Positions 34,310 through 46,760 are shown, counted from the first letter of the stretch. The stretch is DNA of 64,000 bases from Enchytraeus crypticus (GCA_905160935.1 CAJHZI010000423.1:1406001-1470000), one strand, 5' to 3'. The notes: generated by a model not told the origin, from the sequence alone. Made by a program: numbers and translations.

Positions 34310-34620
34310 TCATGGCGTGAATTAATAAAATTCAAAAGACTTAGTTGGATAGGACAAATGCTAAGATTGGATGAAAATACTCCAGTAAGAAAAGCTCTAA
34401 ATTATAGAATAACAAATAATAAATTGAAATTAGATATGGGAAATAAATATACTTTAATTAAACAATATAATAAAGATATAAAACAAATAGACACTAAATA
34501 TAACCTCACTCAGAGTGATGTCTATGATCTTGCCAGAACCGGTATCAGTGGAGACAGAGGGTAAAAGAGGCTGCTCTAGAGTCCACACAATGACGTTACA
34601 CAGAGAAATGAAGAAGAAGA
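34310..34620 (+). mobile_element. RTE-type LINE C-terminal fragment
   Basis: The plus-strand frame reads LIKFKRLSWIGQMLRLDENT, PVRKALNYRI, and later LTQSDVYDLARTGISGDRG before a stop. This is the familiar RLRWLGHVLRM...L..A.DR..WR ending of RTE-like (and related) LINE proteins. The sequence then runs to a (GAA)n-like tail (GAAATGAAGAAGAAGAC). Strongly 5'-truncated with no catalytic domain. Confidence 0.65.
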
Positions 34621-34829
34621 CTTTAAGACTGAATTATTGTTGAACGGTGAAGCACATGAAACACATGAAGCTCCATTGTGACAGTGATCGAAATGTGAAT
34701 CCGTAATAATGTCCATCATTGTAGTTTATGTGCACAAATGTTAGAAAATATTAGTCATTCTTCCGTTTACCAGTCCGAATGAATGTCATTTAGGAATGTC
34801 ATATAATATAAAACGTAACGGCACACTGA

Positions 34830-35060
34830 CTGCATGGATCATGAAGTACAGATGCTTGTTTACGGCCCATTTTCTCCTTCCTTTCCATGGTTATTAATAA
34901 TCGTTGCGTTTTGATGGCACATCAATTACAGCCGTTGCCGATTTAAGAATAACCTTTCAACAGCTTGCCCTGTGATTTTTTTCATTCATAGCTGTCAACA
35001 CTCGGTCTTCCAAGGTGGTCACCCCATAGAATAAAGAATTTTATTCTATATATTTTGGTT
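34830..35060 (-). repeat. 5S-rRNA-like SINE, reverse copy
   Basis: Reverse-complement counterpart of 30955-31205. It has GGGTGACCACCTTGGAAGAC and CGAGTGTTGACAGCTATGAA followed by the same body (AACGATTATTAATAACCATG, GAAAGGAAGGAGAAAATGGG). The TACTT part of the 5S match is lost at its 5' end. Confidence 0.68.
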
Positions 35061-35857
35061 ATCCAACCATGAACTAACCGGGTCGGATTGTTTAAAAAAC
35101 GCGTGCAGGATAACGCAGACCATTGTTTACTAACTTGTGTTTATATTTTGCACTTCTTTATAATCTCTCAAATGTTCGCAAAATTTAACTGATACTAGCG
35201 CTAAAAATAACGTACAATCAATTTTAAAATATCGTTTAATGATGATATTGTTTGCATTAAATCTTAGTAAAAATAGAGAGACCAGCAACGGGCACAGCGA
35301 CTATTTAGCTATAAAAGCAATTATTCTTTTAACTAAGTATGCGGCTAGAGCTAAGATATCTATCATGTAGACAGTGTTTCAAATGGTCCTTAAAGTATTA
35401 TGTTACGTACTCAAGAAAAACATATATTAAATACTGTTCTTGTAGCTAATGAATAATTCAAACATTAAATATACAATTACAAAGGGTCATTTTCCTAATA
35501 CCATGAGCGAAGTTCTTATATAACCCTGACTTGTGTATGTGTGTGTAATAATTCTCCACTGTTGCCATAGCAAAGCTCAGATTGAAGTAGCCTCGTCTCT
35601 CCCAGAATAATCCTTTTGTTTAATCCTTTCCTATATTCATTTTCTTATTTTAATGCCAGAAATATTTGATGCTGAAAATATATTTTATGTGGCAATTGTC
35701 CTAACTTATATTAATTTAACTGCCATGAATTGTTTATAATTTCTGTTCCTTTTTGTGTTATAGCTGCCCAAGGTAGTTAATATATATTTTTATCTAAATA
35801 AATTTATATAGTGAAAGGTTAGTACTTACTGTAGGTAGCACACTAGTCAATACGAAA

Positions 35858-38423
35858 ATGACAGGTATTGATAGCTATTCTGTACTGTCACTACTTCTTA
35901 TCGCTTCTGCTGTTTCAACTCAGAATGAAGTTCCTAAATTTTCACGTTTCTTTGATAAATATCGGCTACCTTCGGAACCAAAATGGGCCAAAGGTTCACC
36001 ATGGCCTATGCCTCAACACTACACGTCGAGCCCAGTTGCTCAAACGCTGAACAGTCAAAGATTTCAGTTTTCTGCAGTGAATAATGATTGCGACATTCTG
36101 CAAGCAGCGTTTGTGAGATACTTCAACATTATCTTTGATAACACCCACGTGCAGGAATCAAGTATAAGAGGAAATGATAATGCTCGTAAACGCCCTCTAT
36201 TTTTCCGGCCCCATGCTCATCTCAATGACATGTATGCTGATTCAGAATTGAGCTTTGTTAAAGTAAATGTGCAGAATCCATGTGAAGAGTATCCCACTCT
36301 AGAAATGGACGAATCGTACACTCTCCAAATTGCAGAAAGCCAGGCTTTGCTGAGTGCGGCTAGCATTTGGGGTGCTTTGAGAGGTTTGGAAACCTTTACC
36401 CAACTTGTTTACACCACAAACGATATTCGTCTCATCAACAACACTGTCATAACAGACAAACCAAGATTTGGCTGGCGTGGCGTCCTTCTCGACACGTCTC
36501 GACATTTTCTCCCGGTGCAAACCATTCTACGCAACATTGAAGCCATGTCCTACAACAAGCTAAACGTGTTTCACTGGCACATCGTTGACGATAATTCTTT
36601 TCCGTACCAGAGTCGTGACTTCCCTCTTCTCAGCCAGCTGGGTGCCTATCATCCCTACACACACGTTTACACGCAGCAGGACATTAAAATGGTCATAGAG
36701 TTCGCCAGAGTTCGTGGAATCAGAGTTGTGCCGGAATTTGATTCTCCTGGTCATTCCAGATCTTGGGGTTACGCCATCGATGGCCTGTTAACCCCGTGTT
36801 ACAGCGGAGGTAAGCACGATGGCAGTTATGGTCCAGTCGATCCTACAGTGCCCGAAACCTATGCATTCCTGACCAAATTTGTAAAAGAGCTGACAGAAGT
36901 GTTCAAGGACAAATATCTCCATCTTGGTGGTGATGAAGTCAGCTTCAGCTGCTGGCAGAGTAATCCTAATATCACAAAATTTATGCAGGTACTGTAGAGA
37001 TTGTATATGCTAATTAATACATAGATATTCAATTGTATATATTTGAAGATTAATTCATTAGTTTTACTAAGTGACTTCACTATATTTCTAAATTTTTTTT
37101 TTTGCTATATTAATTATAAATTTATTACATGCCTATGATGTATTTACATATGATATTAATTTATTAATATATTTATTTTATAAATTTGCAAACAAATTTA
37201 TAACCTGATATAATTTTTTATGACATTAGCTTAAGATTTCAGTTTTTGCAAGTTACAACAGTAATTAGAAGGCAGACACCTGCTGGCCAACACCACAGTC
37301 AATCAATTTGTCAGTATGCCTATCAGTCATTATCTGTCCACATCTGTCAAAGATGAGGCCTTCGTTATTGTTATTAAAATAGAAGTTTCGAGATATTTCT
37401 TAAGCTTGTACTGTAGAGATTAAATTATTTATGACTTCAGCATAATTCATCAATTGCCAGTAAGGTTATTTTGTTGAAATTGTTAATCTTGATGTGAAAT
37501 ATAAAGCTAAAGCTAGTGTTAACGTATGTAAAACTAGTGTTAACGGCAGTTTCCTCACTCGAAAGTGATGTCAGTGACGGGCGAGGCCAGGATTTGAACC
37601 ACGCACATACTGATCCACTGATTAAATTTTATGCTTGCATTTTATTTTACTTTTACTTCTTAATGCATTTACATTATCTTATACTAATTCTGCTACCATC
37701 ATCATCATCTTCCCTTTAATCCCACTTTAGCTAGTCGGGATACGAATAGACTATCCCATACCATATCATCAGTCAACCCATATAATCTTCTCCATTTATT
37801 TTATTAAATTTCGTAGCAAATTCTGCAGCCACGACTAAGTCTTCTACGTATTCTATATTTATTAGGATATGGGTTTTGGTACGGACTATGCCAAGTTAGA
37901 GAGCTACTACATGCAGAAACTGCTCGACATCGTCAGCTCCTACAACACCGGCTACATCGTCTGGCAGGAGGTATTCGACAATCATGTCAAGGTCAAACCA
38001 GACACTGTCGTTGAGGTCTGGATGGGAAGTCATGAGCAGGAGCTTGCCAAGGTCACAGCGACCGGTCTCAAGGCCATCCTTGCTTCTCCGTGGTACCTCG
38101 ACTACATCAGCTATGGAACTGACTGGAAGAACTACTATAAGGCTGAACCGCTGAGCTTCAACGGCACGGAGGCTCAGAAAGCTCTCGTGATTGGTGGAGA
38201 GGCATGTCTGTGGGCGGAGTACGTCGATGCTACAAATGTAGAGTCTAGGCTGTGGCCGAGAGCCAGTGCAGTGGCGGAGAGGCTGTGGAGCCCGGAGGAA
38301 GTGAAGGATGTGAATGCAGCTGCTGCGAGGATGGAGGAACATCGTTGTAGAATGGTGAGAAGAGGAATAAGAGCCGAGCCTCCGAGTGGTCCTGGATTCT
38401 GTCCATATGAGGCTAAGCCGTAA
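35858..38423 (+). CDS. Lysosomal beta-hexosaminidase (GH20), two exons, complete
   Basis: Hydrolyses terminal beta-linked GlcNAc and GalNAc from glycoconjugates in the lysosome. Exon 1 is 35858-36988 (377 codons) and exon 2 is 37866-38423, joined in phase 0 across a GTACTG...TTATTAG intron, giving 562 residues (human HEXA 529, HEXB 556). The first ~21 residues look like a signal peptide ([13 protein letters not shown]). The N-terminal GH20b domain spans about 35-185, then the catalytic barrel: [24 protein letters not shown], and HLGGDEV with the catalytic Asp359-Glu360 pair. Exon 2 has [35 protein letters not shown] and the C-terminal Cys-rich end HRCRMV...GFCPYE. The substrate loop reads [10 protein letters not shown], with Asp where human beta has Asp452 and alpha has Asn423-Arg424. 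There is also no GSEP loop, so the enzyme is beta-like. N-glycosylation sequons include NIT near 371 and NGT in exon 2. Confidence 0.95.
36989..37865 (+). other. Single intron of the hexosaminidase gene, largely retroposon-derived
   Basis: The 5' part is AT-rich. A reversed SINE family A 3' part lies at about 37505-37620 (GTGTTAACGGCAGTTTCCTC, GAGGCCAGGATTTGAACCAC) and a reversed family E element at about 37697-37850 (CATCATCATCATCTTCCCTT, ACCATATCATCAGTCAACCC). Family E sequence runs to within roughly 20 bases of the TTATTAG acceptor. Confidence 0.7.
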
Positions 38424-40130
38424 ACATCGAGCACCGCTGATATGATCTATTAGACTATGTGATCTAAACTCTACAGTTATTAGACCTCAATTGTGACTAT
38501 TATTATGCTTATTATTAAATTATGTAAAAGTAAATGTAGTGAGGATTCTACTAGCATCAAGCCTGCATGAATAGCTATGGCATTTATTTTATGATCAATT
38601 AGGTTATCTAATTTTAGTTTTTAAATATTTATATCATATGACTGTCTGAGTGTGCCATTTAATAGCGGTGCTAATAGCATGCTTCCTCGTAAACAGAAGC
38701 AATCAGTTCAAATCCCAGGGAAACCTTCTAGTATCCGTTATGGTACACAGATAATACTAGATTTACGTTTAATTTTGCTTTTTTATTTTTATGTATTTAT
38801 TCAGACATTGAAAGCTAGCAATATCTCACCAAACGAAACGTTCAAATCGCTGTCGGATTAAGAATGTTTTTGTCCAAATACTGTGATGTGATATTGTAAG
38901 TGATATTTATGTATTCATTATTCTAGAACTAAGAAATAATTAATGAAGAATTTGCAGAGTCCTAGTTTTTTATCAGTGCCACGATATTTCTCTGTAGTGA
39001 TGAAGCAGAAGGTGGAAAATGTCATTAAGAGTTTTAAGACTGATGCCTACATGAACTTGATTTACGAGAAAGCACTTATCTCTTGTGCGCATTGCAACTG
39101 GTTGCTTGTAATTAACGATATCATAAGCCTATGATAATAATGCTATCATATGATTTTGGAGATTTAAACCATGCGCTGTTTGAGACTCGTTACATTTTGT
39201 TTCTAATTCTAAGCCTCCTTCTGCTGCTTTTTCCTTATCAATCTAAATGTGAACATTCAAGAAAATATCTTCAATTACTCTATTCACTGTCGTACGTCAA
39301 TGAAATTATGTAACTAATTGTATATAGCACATCGTTAGACCTGTTGAGTCATTTAAAGCTGGTAAAGCTAATGTTAGCGTCAGTTTCCTCGCTCGAGAGC
39401 GATGTCAGTGACGGGCGAGCCCAGGATTTGATTTAACTTTTAAAAAAAATTATTCGCGGTAAGAAATTGTGTTGTTGGAATTGAAGCTATTCAGTTCTAT
39501 TGTATGTATTAGTGAAATTGTTAATAACTATTCAGAAGCTGGCCGATTTTACAAAAGCATATAAATTAACATTGCATTTTAAAATGGTATTTGTTATTTT
39601 GTAATGAAAATATTATTTGTTTTGGTAAAAATTCATAAGCAGGCAAATTGTTTGTTCTAGTATAAAATTTTAATAGTCTGCGTTAGTTTTTAGCTTGTTT
39701 ATAAATGATGAAATGATAGTTGCTTTAATTATTCCTGGGTGCTCATTATTGCTGGGAACTTCTTTACTAAACACAAATATCAGAGAGTTCCAGTGATTTG
39801 TAACAATTAGCCGATATTCATAGTATTGTAGGCATGATATTGTGATGATTTTATTATGCATTTTATTACTGAAAATAAATATTACAAACTATTACTACAA
39901 GTTTTTACGACTTGGTGATAATGATATGTAATCAAAGGTTTCATATGACATTGGGTGTATATTTGTCTATGATACAAACGATTTGAACTTGTTGTCACTT
40001 TGAGAATAAAGTGATAAAACTTTGAGTGATAAAACAGATGATTTATTATAATGTTAAATATCAGTTTATTTAGCATTTAGTCCCAGCTTAGTAAAGTTAG
40101 ACATAATTGTTTTTATGAGTAATTCACAGA
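38424..40130. other. Region downstream of the hexosaminidase gene
   Basis: 3' flank of AT-rich sequence. A tRNA-like SINE trace lies at 38655-38735 (AATAGCGGTGCTAATAGCAT, then CAGTTCAAATCCCAGGG), and a SINE family A 3' end in reverse at 39355-39430 (GCTAATGTTAGCGTCAGTTT). No gene seen. Confidence 0.5.
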
Positions 40131-40135
40131 ATCCT

Positions 40136-40405
40136 TCTCCTCTCTATCCCGTCTCTCCCTCTCTCCCTTCTCTCTCTCTCTAGCTCGCTCTCTCCCACCT
40201 CTCTCTCGCTTGCGGCCCCTTGCAGCCAAGCAGAGATGGGATTGACCGAGGTCAGCGCCCTCCTCTACCGTAAGAGAGCCTTGCGGTCACTTGTTAACGA
40301 CTGCGGCATGCTTGCCAGGATCAGCGGCTTTTATACCTCTTCAGAAGCGCTGTGATCACATGATCGATTAACCAGTTAACAACCGGTTCCGTTAATTAAC
40401 CGATA
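40136..40405 (-). repeat. LTR-like repeat with TATA box, reverse copy
   Basis: Read in reverse: GGTTAATCGATCATGTGATC, ACAGCGCTTCTGAAGAGGTA, TAAAAGCCGCTGATCCTGGC, then CTCTTACGGTAGAGGAGGGC and CTGACCTCGGTCAATCCCAT. It is homologous to the copy at 47035-47300 and contains a GGTATAAAAGCC promoter-like motif. (CT)n-rich sequence is attached at 40138-40210. No coding region is attached. Confidence 0.6.
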
Positions 40406-40829
40406 ATTAACCGCTCAAGATCAGTGAATATGTTTTATAAGAGTCATTGAAGGTCATTCATAAACTTAGTTACAAAAGTAATTATAAAAAAAGGGAAAGG
40501 CCTGTTAGAGAAAATGTTGTTAGAAATTAAATTCATATATATAGAATTTCATAATTTGCATTTATTTTGCAAAATATTGTAATAAAGAATAGAAATCTTG
40601 CCGAACAGTCACTTGAATACTAATAAAATAAACTGAAATTCATAAACTTAATTATTATGCAGTTCCTCCCTCTGTTTCTCTCTGTTTTAGTCTCTCTTTC
40701 TCTCAATCTTTCACTCTCTTACTTTAATAAACTTATGTATTTTCGAAAACCATACTAACCATTTTGCTACTTTTGATGAAGTAGAAGTAGGCCTAGCAGC
40801 TATAGCTGCTGTGTTTACAGTTCGTCTAA

Positions 40830-42990
40830 TATATCAATCTTTATTTCATCAAAAGGCAGCAAATCAGTACAAAAGTGACAAACAAACATTGTCCACATTA
40901 CAACACTAGAGAAAAACAACGAATAAATACATAAAGTCATGTGCTGAGCACTGTCAGTGAACCAAATTGCGCAAATTGATATTTTCTGTTGTCTTCAGCG
41001 TTGACATAAATCTGTCTTTTCTCAACTGATATTTATCTCTTATTCCATGGATGTTAAATATATTCATGCAAAACAGCGAATCATTCATATTAGATACCTG
41101 AAATAGTTTAAATAAAGCATTATTGAAAGTAAATTCTAAGCTCTTAATTTCCAATTTCCGATTTATTTAAATTTAGCGCTTCAAGAGCATATAACAGAGT
41201 CGGCACAGCTATTGATTCTATTAAATGAATAGTAACATTTATATCAGGCAATCTGCCTAACTTAGAATATAGTGCATTGAAAGCTGCATAGAACTTACAT
41301 TTAACATGTGCAAAGGATACCTTAAATCGTCTGCTGCTTTCAATGACTATACCAACATATCTAGCTTCCTTAGCCCAAGCAATTACACCGTTATCACTAC
41401 ATATACGTATATTTGGACAATCTACAAAGAATCTTTTGCCAATTCTAATGCAGTACGATTTATTTGTATTAAGTTTCAGATTTATTGCATCAAGCTCAGC
41501 ACAGCATACCACTACCATACGTTGAAGTTCCGCCACCGTAGGTGCTAAGAGTACTAAATCGTCTGTATACATGAATATGATATATGATCCATATAAACCA
41601 TATGATATATTATCAAGTGTACATCCATATTTGGATAACTTTGAAAGAAGATTGTCCACCTAAATACAGAATAATGTAGGTGATAATACACCACCTTGTC
41701 TAACACCACATGATATCTTAAATTCTTCAGATATCGCAATACCCCATCTTACATTCAAAATAATTTCGAGTACCAATCTATTAAGACGTGTATTATATAT
41801 AGAGGTACATTTAATTGTAGCAATTTATAAAATAAACAATAGTGATTAACTCGATCAAATGCCTTTGAAATATCTAGACAGCAGAAATTAACTGTAGAAT
41901 CATTCTCCACAAAATAATCTATAACATTCCTTACACAAAAAATTGTATTGGCACACCCAAGATTCTTTTTGAAAACAAACTGCCTATCATTTGAATTGAA
42001 ATATTTGCCAAACAGAAAGAGTATGCTATGTTCAAAAACTTTGGAAATTATTGGACTCAAGGTTATTCCACGAAAATTATCTATTTTTTGCAAACCTTTA
42101 ACACTAGTATCTTTTTGTATAGGAATAAGCATTCCCCTTCCAAATTGGTTCGGTACATATCCTAACCTGGTGATTATATAAAATAGTTTAGACAGAATGA
42201 CATATAAAATCGGTTGAGCATTAACTAGATGCTCTTTCTATAGATTGTCTACACCTACAGCCTTTCCATTATGTGCTTGGAAACTGACATATCTATTAGG
42301 AATGCATTATTGGACGCCATGTTCGCTTGATTTAACTTACTCAGTTTTTGATCATGCATCTTGCATGATAATAACTTTTTTAATTTTTTAGACATATCTG
42401 TATTAAATACTACATCATTCGAATTGGAGACCTTTTCAATACATGATTTAATTTTTTAGACATATCTGTATTAAACACTACATCATTCGAATTGGAGACC
42501 TTTTCAATACATGATTTAAAAATCTGAAGCAGATTTTTCAGTTTTTGCACCCTCAATAGTAGGCATTGAATATTTATTGTCACATACTTTATTTTTCCAC
42601 ATATTCCAGAATTTTGCTGTGTTTCCATTATACAAAGAAATTAATAAAGAGTCTGCCATGTTCTGTTTCCCCTCTAACTTACGAGTTCTTATACTATCTC
42701 TATATAATCTCTTATCTAGATTTCTCTTTTCTAAAATTGGACCACCTCTAGGTTTACCAGCTTCAATCTATATCTGGTGCGATTCCATGCACTTATTCTT
42801 TAGAATATTTAAGCTATCATCCCATCATTGCTTGTAAATATTAGCACTCGTATATGGCACGAATTTATAGCTACCAGTTAGTAAGGCATTTACTCTAGCA
42901 TTATACCAGTGTTCAACATCATTATTACAGCAGAGCTCATGAATATCATTATTATATTCACAGTCTGTACACACTGTATTCTAATGTTTA
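40830..42990 (-). mobile_element. Decayed CR1/L2-type LINE, RT domain with stops and frameshifts
   Basis: Minus-strand pieces in order: LDKRLYRDSIRTRKL and AKFWNMWKNKV (linker before RT); HNGKAVGVDNL; NFRGITLSPIISKVFE (42132-41755); CCLDISKAFDRVNH; SCGVRQGGVLSPTLF; the RT active-site motif MYTDDLVLLAP in place of YADD; and a C-terminal ALNLNKSEIGN, then LEFTFNNALFKLFQVS to a stop at 40954. In-frame stops occur after GVDNL and after SPTLFCI (41661), and a frame change near 41150. It is a fossil copy with no complete endonuclease. The 3' end (GATGAAATAAAGATTGATATA) lies near 40830. Confidence 0.85.
42383..42517 (+). repeat. 67-bp direct tandem duplication inside the LINE
   Basis: Two adjacent copies of a ~67-base block (TTTTTTAGACATATCTGTAT ... 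CAATACATGATTTAA) that differ at about one site. This is a recent local duplication. Confidence 0.88.
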
Positions 42991-43814
42991 CCAATGTAAT
43001 AAAATAAAGTCGCTAAGACTAGCTAATGGACAAACAGGATTGTTATGGGTAAACAGGATTTTTTTCTCAATGAATGACGCCCCTTCCTAGTAAATGTTAG
43101 TCGCAGCTGAGGAAGGCATAGGGGCTCACCTCGTCATAAGCAGAATCCCCCTAGGATAATGGTATATCAAAAGGAATGTTGAATGTTATAAATAATTTAA
43201 AGATCCACTCGTATGTGGACATGAAGAGGAATATGGAAGATAGAGATGAGTGAAGGCGTTATATACCATGGACCTGCCATTAGGCAGTACACTACGAGAG
43301 AGAGAGAGAGAGAGAGAAGGTTGGCTGCTGTAACATAAGATTACTATCTGATATGGTCATCCTGTGATTCGAACCAATCCGTGCAATTATGCTACGAACT
43401 CTGATAGAAAACTGAACAATGTAGCTAACTCATACTAAAATCATTGCTCTTTAAAATTTTAATATAATCTAATTTAACTTATTTTAAGCTTTTTAAAGAG
43501 ATTGAAAATAGATAAAACTTAGAATTCAAGATCTTAAATGCTTATGTTGATGCAACCATACGAGAAGTCGATTTTAGAACCAGTGTCATTGCATTCAAGT
43601 TCTTATACCATTAAACTATAATCAAACTTAAACTAGATAAAAACAGAGATAAGACTGGATGATTTAAATAGTTCCTTATTTTGTTGTACAGTAATTTTAA
43701 CTTTTACGATAATAACATTACTTTTACATAACTTCCAATTTTTGTTTCATTTTATGCTTTAAGCTCTTATCACACAATTATTTCTGCACTTATTGTAGTA
43801 CACATTTACCATCT

Positions 43815-44140
43815 TTTGTCCGGGTAGCTGAAAAATAGATCAACCGTGGGCTGCACTTGTTATAAAAGGCGACAAAACATTAAACTTTAAATAAATAAAA
43901 CATGAAATAAATAAATAAAACATTAAACTTTAAATAAAAATTGTCATGAAATTTTAAATGACAGATCCTGAGGTGAATTGAACCCTCGTGGGATCGAATC
44001 CCAGCCGCGCTGATCTGAGGGTCAAATCTCGGACATTCACTGGACTGGCTACACGGAAAATGGACTAAATTTCCTAACGGTTTAAACATGTGGTATTAAA
44101 AAGTGATAGATATCAACGTAGTTGATCATTTCACTATAAT
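43815..44140 (+). repeat. Family C head followed by tRNA-like SINE family B
   Basis: GTCCGGGTAGCTGAAAAATA and GATCAACCGTGGGCTGCACT (43815-43880) match the family C/E head. Family B follows at about 43945-44137 (GTCATGAAATTTTAAATGAC, ATCGAATCCCAGCCGCGCTG, AATCTCGGACATTCACTGGA, GATATCAACGTAGTTGATCA), then (TA)n to 44210. Confidence 0.7.
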
Positions 44141-44142
44141 GC

Positions 44143-44211
<69 letters not shown>

Positions 44212-44214
<3 letters not shown>

Positions 44215-45946
44215 TCATGGCCAAAAGTTTAGCACCGATTAGATAAATACACTAAACTTGCCATACATTAATCTGTAGCGCCAGACGTGCTAAAAGTAAA
44301 GCAACTACTGTTTATGTTTATTAAATGTCAATGTACTACATCCATATTTTCACTAGTCTCAGTATCTGGTGTGCCTTCCTTTGTTTGCAATGACTGCTTT
44401 AATCCGGTCAGGCATGGAATGCACAAGATTGCGACAGTACTCGGGTGTTATTTCGCTAGTCCGCACTCGCTTAAGTGCTTTAATAAGTTCTTGTTCAGAT
44501 GACGGATTCATTGCTGCTACCTTCTGTTTCATGCAAACCCACAGTTTTTCAATAGGATTGAGATCTGAGCTGGACCCAGGCCAAGGTCCAAGGACCTCCA
44601 CACCTTGTTCTGTGAGCCAGTTGGTAACAATGGCTGACGGATGGCAGGGCGCTCTAGCATGCTGAAATATTGAACAGTTAAGCAATTCCATGTTTAACAA
44701 TAGTTTATCTTGCAAAACTGATAGATATTTGTGTCCGTTGATCGAAGTATTTTTCGGCATAAACCATAGGCCACCTCTACCAGTTCCTGAGAAGCTCCAC
44801 GGACCATTATTGTTGGTGCTTGCCGCACAGACGGTATCACATAGCGGGTGTTATACCGTTGATTTGCTGGACGCCGCACGTTTCTGATGTAGGATCTGAA
44901 CTGCGAGAACGTTGATTCGTCCGAAAAGAGAGCTTTCGTCCAATTATCACACGTCCAGTGACGGTAGATTCTACAGACCCTCAGGCGATCCTTGATATTC
45001 TTGGCGGTCAGGCGAGGTTTCCTTGCTGGGCGTCGCGATGGTCGGTTGAATTCAGTTAGAAGACGTCTTCTCACAGTCCTGCCACTTACTGCTGATCGTG
45101 CTTGAGAAGCAATTTACGCTGATGACCAGGTTGAATGCGCTGTAGCAACACGTCGGACTTTTCTGTCAGTGCGAGGCGAGGTGATGCGCGGACGTCCAGA
45201 CATTCTGCGAGACTTATAGCACCTCAGTTCATTCATTCTCGCTATAGCTCGAGTCACTCTCGACTTGGCTATGTGTTAACGTCTAGCTACCTCACTATGA
45301 GACCTGTTCTGCTCATGCAGTACCACAATTTGTGCACGCCTTATAGGAGAAGTTTCTTTGGATTTTCCCATTGTGCTGATACAATTTCAAATCTATTACC
45401 TTATGAGTATAATATTGTATGCAAAATGTCAAAAACTAAGTTGTTTTGCTACTACAATGGAATTCTAGTGATAATTCAATAAATGGCTTAACTCCTGTCC
45501 TACACTGTGAACTATTCAAGTCGATTTATCAAATGACCAGTAGGAGAGAGATACATACTTAAGCTGGGCTGACAAAAGAGGGCGTAAGTACCAAATAGTG
45601 GACCAGAGTCAGTTACGTAACAGACAATAACTTCCTAACAACCAACAAGTTACTTGAGGGTCACTGGTGAAGTCTACGGCTACGCTTGAACAGTCTCTGG
45701 CTGGACGTCTGCAAACTGGAATATTTATCTTGCCTGGTTCACAGAGGGTGTGTCATGCCTGACACTAATCACTCAAGCAAATAATCATTGTATTAATCAA
45801 ACAAGTGTATTTAGTAACAAGTGACAGACCAGCATCTTGTTTCTAGTGATTCACCGATTTTCACTTGGGAAATATTGTTACTAAGGCACATTATACAAAT
45901 TTTTAGTGAATAATGCTCATCGGTGCTAAACTTTTGGCCATGACTG
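44212..45946 (-). mobile_element. Tc1-like transposon, intact ends, inactive
   Basis: About 1735 bases bounded by perfect 28-bp inverted repeats starting CAGTCATGGCCAAAAGTTTA (left 44212-44239, right 45919-45946) and by TA on both sides, the Tc1/mariner target duplication, inserted in a (TA)n tract. The internal minus-strand frame is a Tc1 transposase (separate entry). Confidence 0.93.
44359..45371 (-). pseudogene. Tc1-like transposase pseudogene (DD34E family)
   Basis: From ATG at 45371: MGKSKETSPIRRAQIVVLHE, an HTH region (HIAKSRVTRAI), SGRPRITSPRTDRKVRR, then the catalytic domain with ALFSDESTF (first Asp), FQHARAPCH where family members have QD.APCH, and DLNPIEKLW (Glu). In-frame stops lie at about 45276 and 45114, and a frameshift near 44790-44800 splits the catalytic domain. 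The second catalytic Asp is replaced. These defects rule out activity. Confidence 0.92.
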
Positions 45947-45954
45947 TATATATA

Positions 45955-46140
45955 TATACTTCAAATCAACGTCGGAAAAGGCATTCTGTTGATGAGCGCC
46001 TAGGCTCCAGAAAATGCTACCCTATTTAAACTGTGATTCGAGGTATGATGCTTATGATATTGATAATGATGATGATGATAAGGATGACGATGGTGATGAT
46101 GATGATGTTTATTATGATAACGATGATGTTGATGATGATG
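45955..46140 (+). repeat. Family E trace and (GAT)n-rich tract
   Basis: AATCAACGTCGGAAAAGGCA and TGATGAGCGCCTAGGCTCCA (family E middle block), then an imperfect (GAT)n/(GATGAC)n tract at 46040-46145 of the kind that ends family E. Confidence 0.6.
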
Positions 46141-46429
46141 ATGATTTTAGTACTAATTACAATATAAATTATACATGTGAAAATGTGAATCTGGCAACTC
46201 GTTGCCTTCAAAATTTCGTGACCTAATAGACATCTGATTAGACTAATTCAAACTCCTTAGAAGACTCCTCGAATATTAAAACGCTGTAGGATTAAAATAG
46301 AAACTCGAGGCAAGCGTTATCGTCAAGGTGGATTTAACCGGCATACTGTAATTACAGCCAACTAAGAAAATCTAGCTGAATAAATTGTGGAGCATTGTCT
46401 ATAATATACTTTTTATTTTAAGTCTTCCT

Positions 46430-46718
46430 GTGTTGTACCATGGACACAGAAGAATACACCAATCGTTAGCTGCACGTGTCGTAACTGTGACTAAGCAAGA
46501 ACTGAAGAAACCATGCAACGAGAAACCACCTCAGATTCCGTATGTTTAAAAAGATATAGGATACGTAGGTACTGGATAGGGCAAAATCCTTTCAAGCCCC
46601 CTTTGAAGGGATTTACTTGTTTATTTCAGGATTGCATTTTATGACGCATAAAACTAGAATGCGCGTACTTAGATGGTACGAATATGGTTGGACATGTTAC
46701 TTGGCAGAAGACTAGAGT

Positions 46719-46756
<38 letters not shown>

Positions 46757-46760
46757 CAGA
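46430..46760 (+). repeat. Family C element with (GA)n tail
   Basis: GTGTTGTACCATGGACACAG, AAGAATACACCAATCGTTAG, GACTAAGCAAGAACTGAAGA, AAACCACCTCAGATTCCGTA, then GGTTGGACATGTTACTTGGC and (GA)n at 46717-46755. It is followed by (TA)n at 46784-46913. Confidence 0.72.

Larger units (their letters stand above)
31796..35857. other. Intergenic spacer between SMC5 and the hexosaminidase gene
   Basis: Head-to-head spacer of about 4 kb. It holds (TA)n tracts (31948-31980, 33895-33965), a family C head near 32350-32470, a family B SINE, an RTE LINE fragment and a 5S-like SINE. I see no open frame with motifs. Both promoters must lie here, but I can place no core element with confidence. Confidence 0.6.

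Noticed and set aside
38174..38434. Minus-strand frames of 86 and 148 residues over 37896-38434
   Set aside because: Shadow frames opposite the second hexosaminidase exon, whose plus-strand product is unambiguous.
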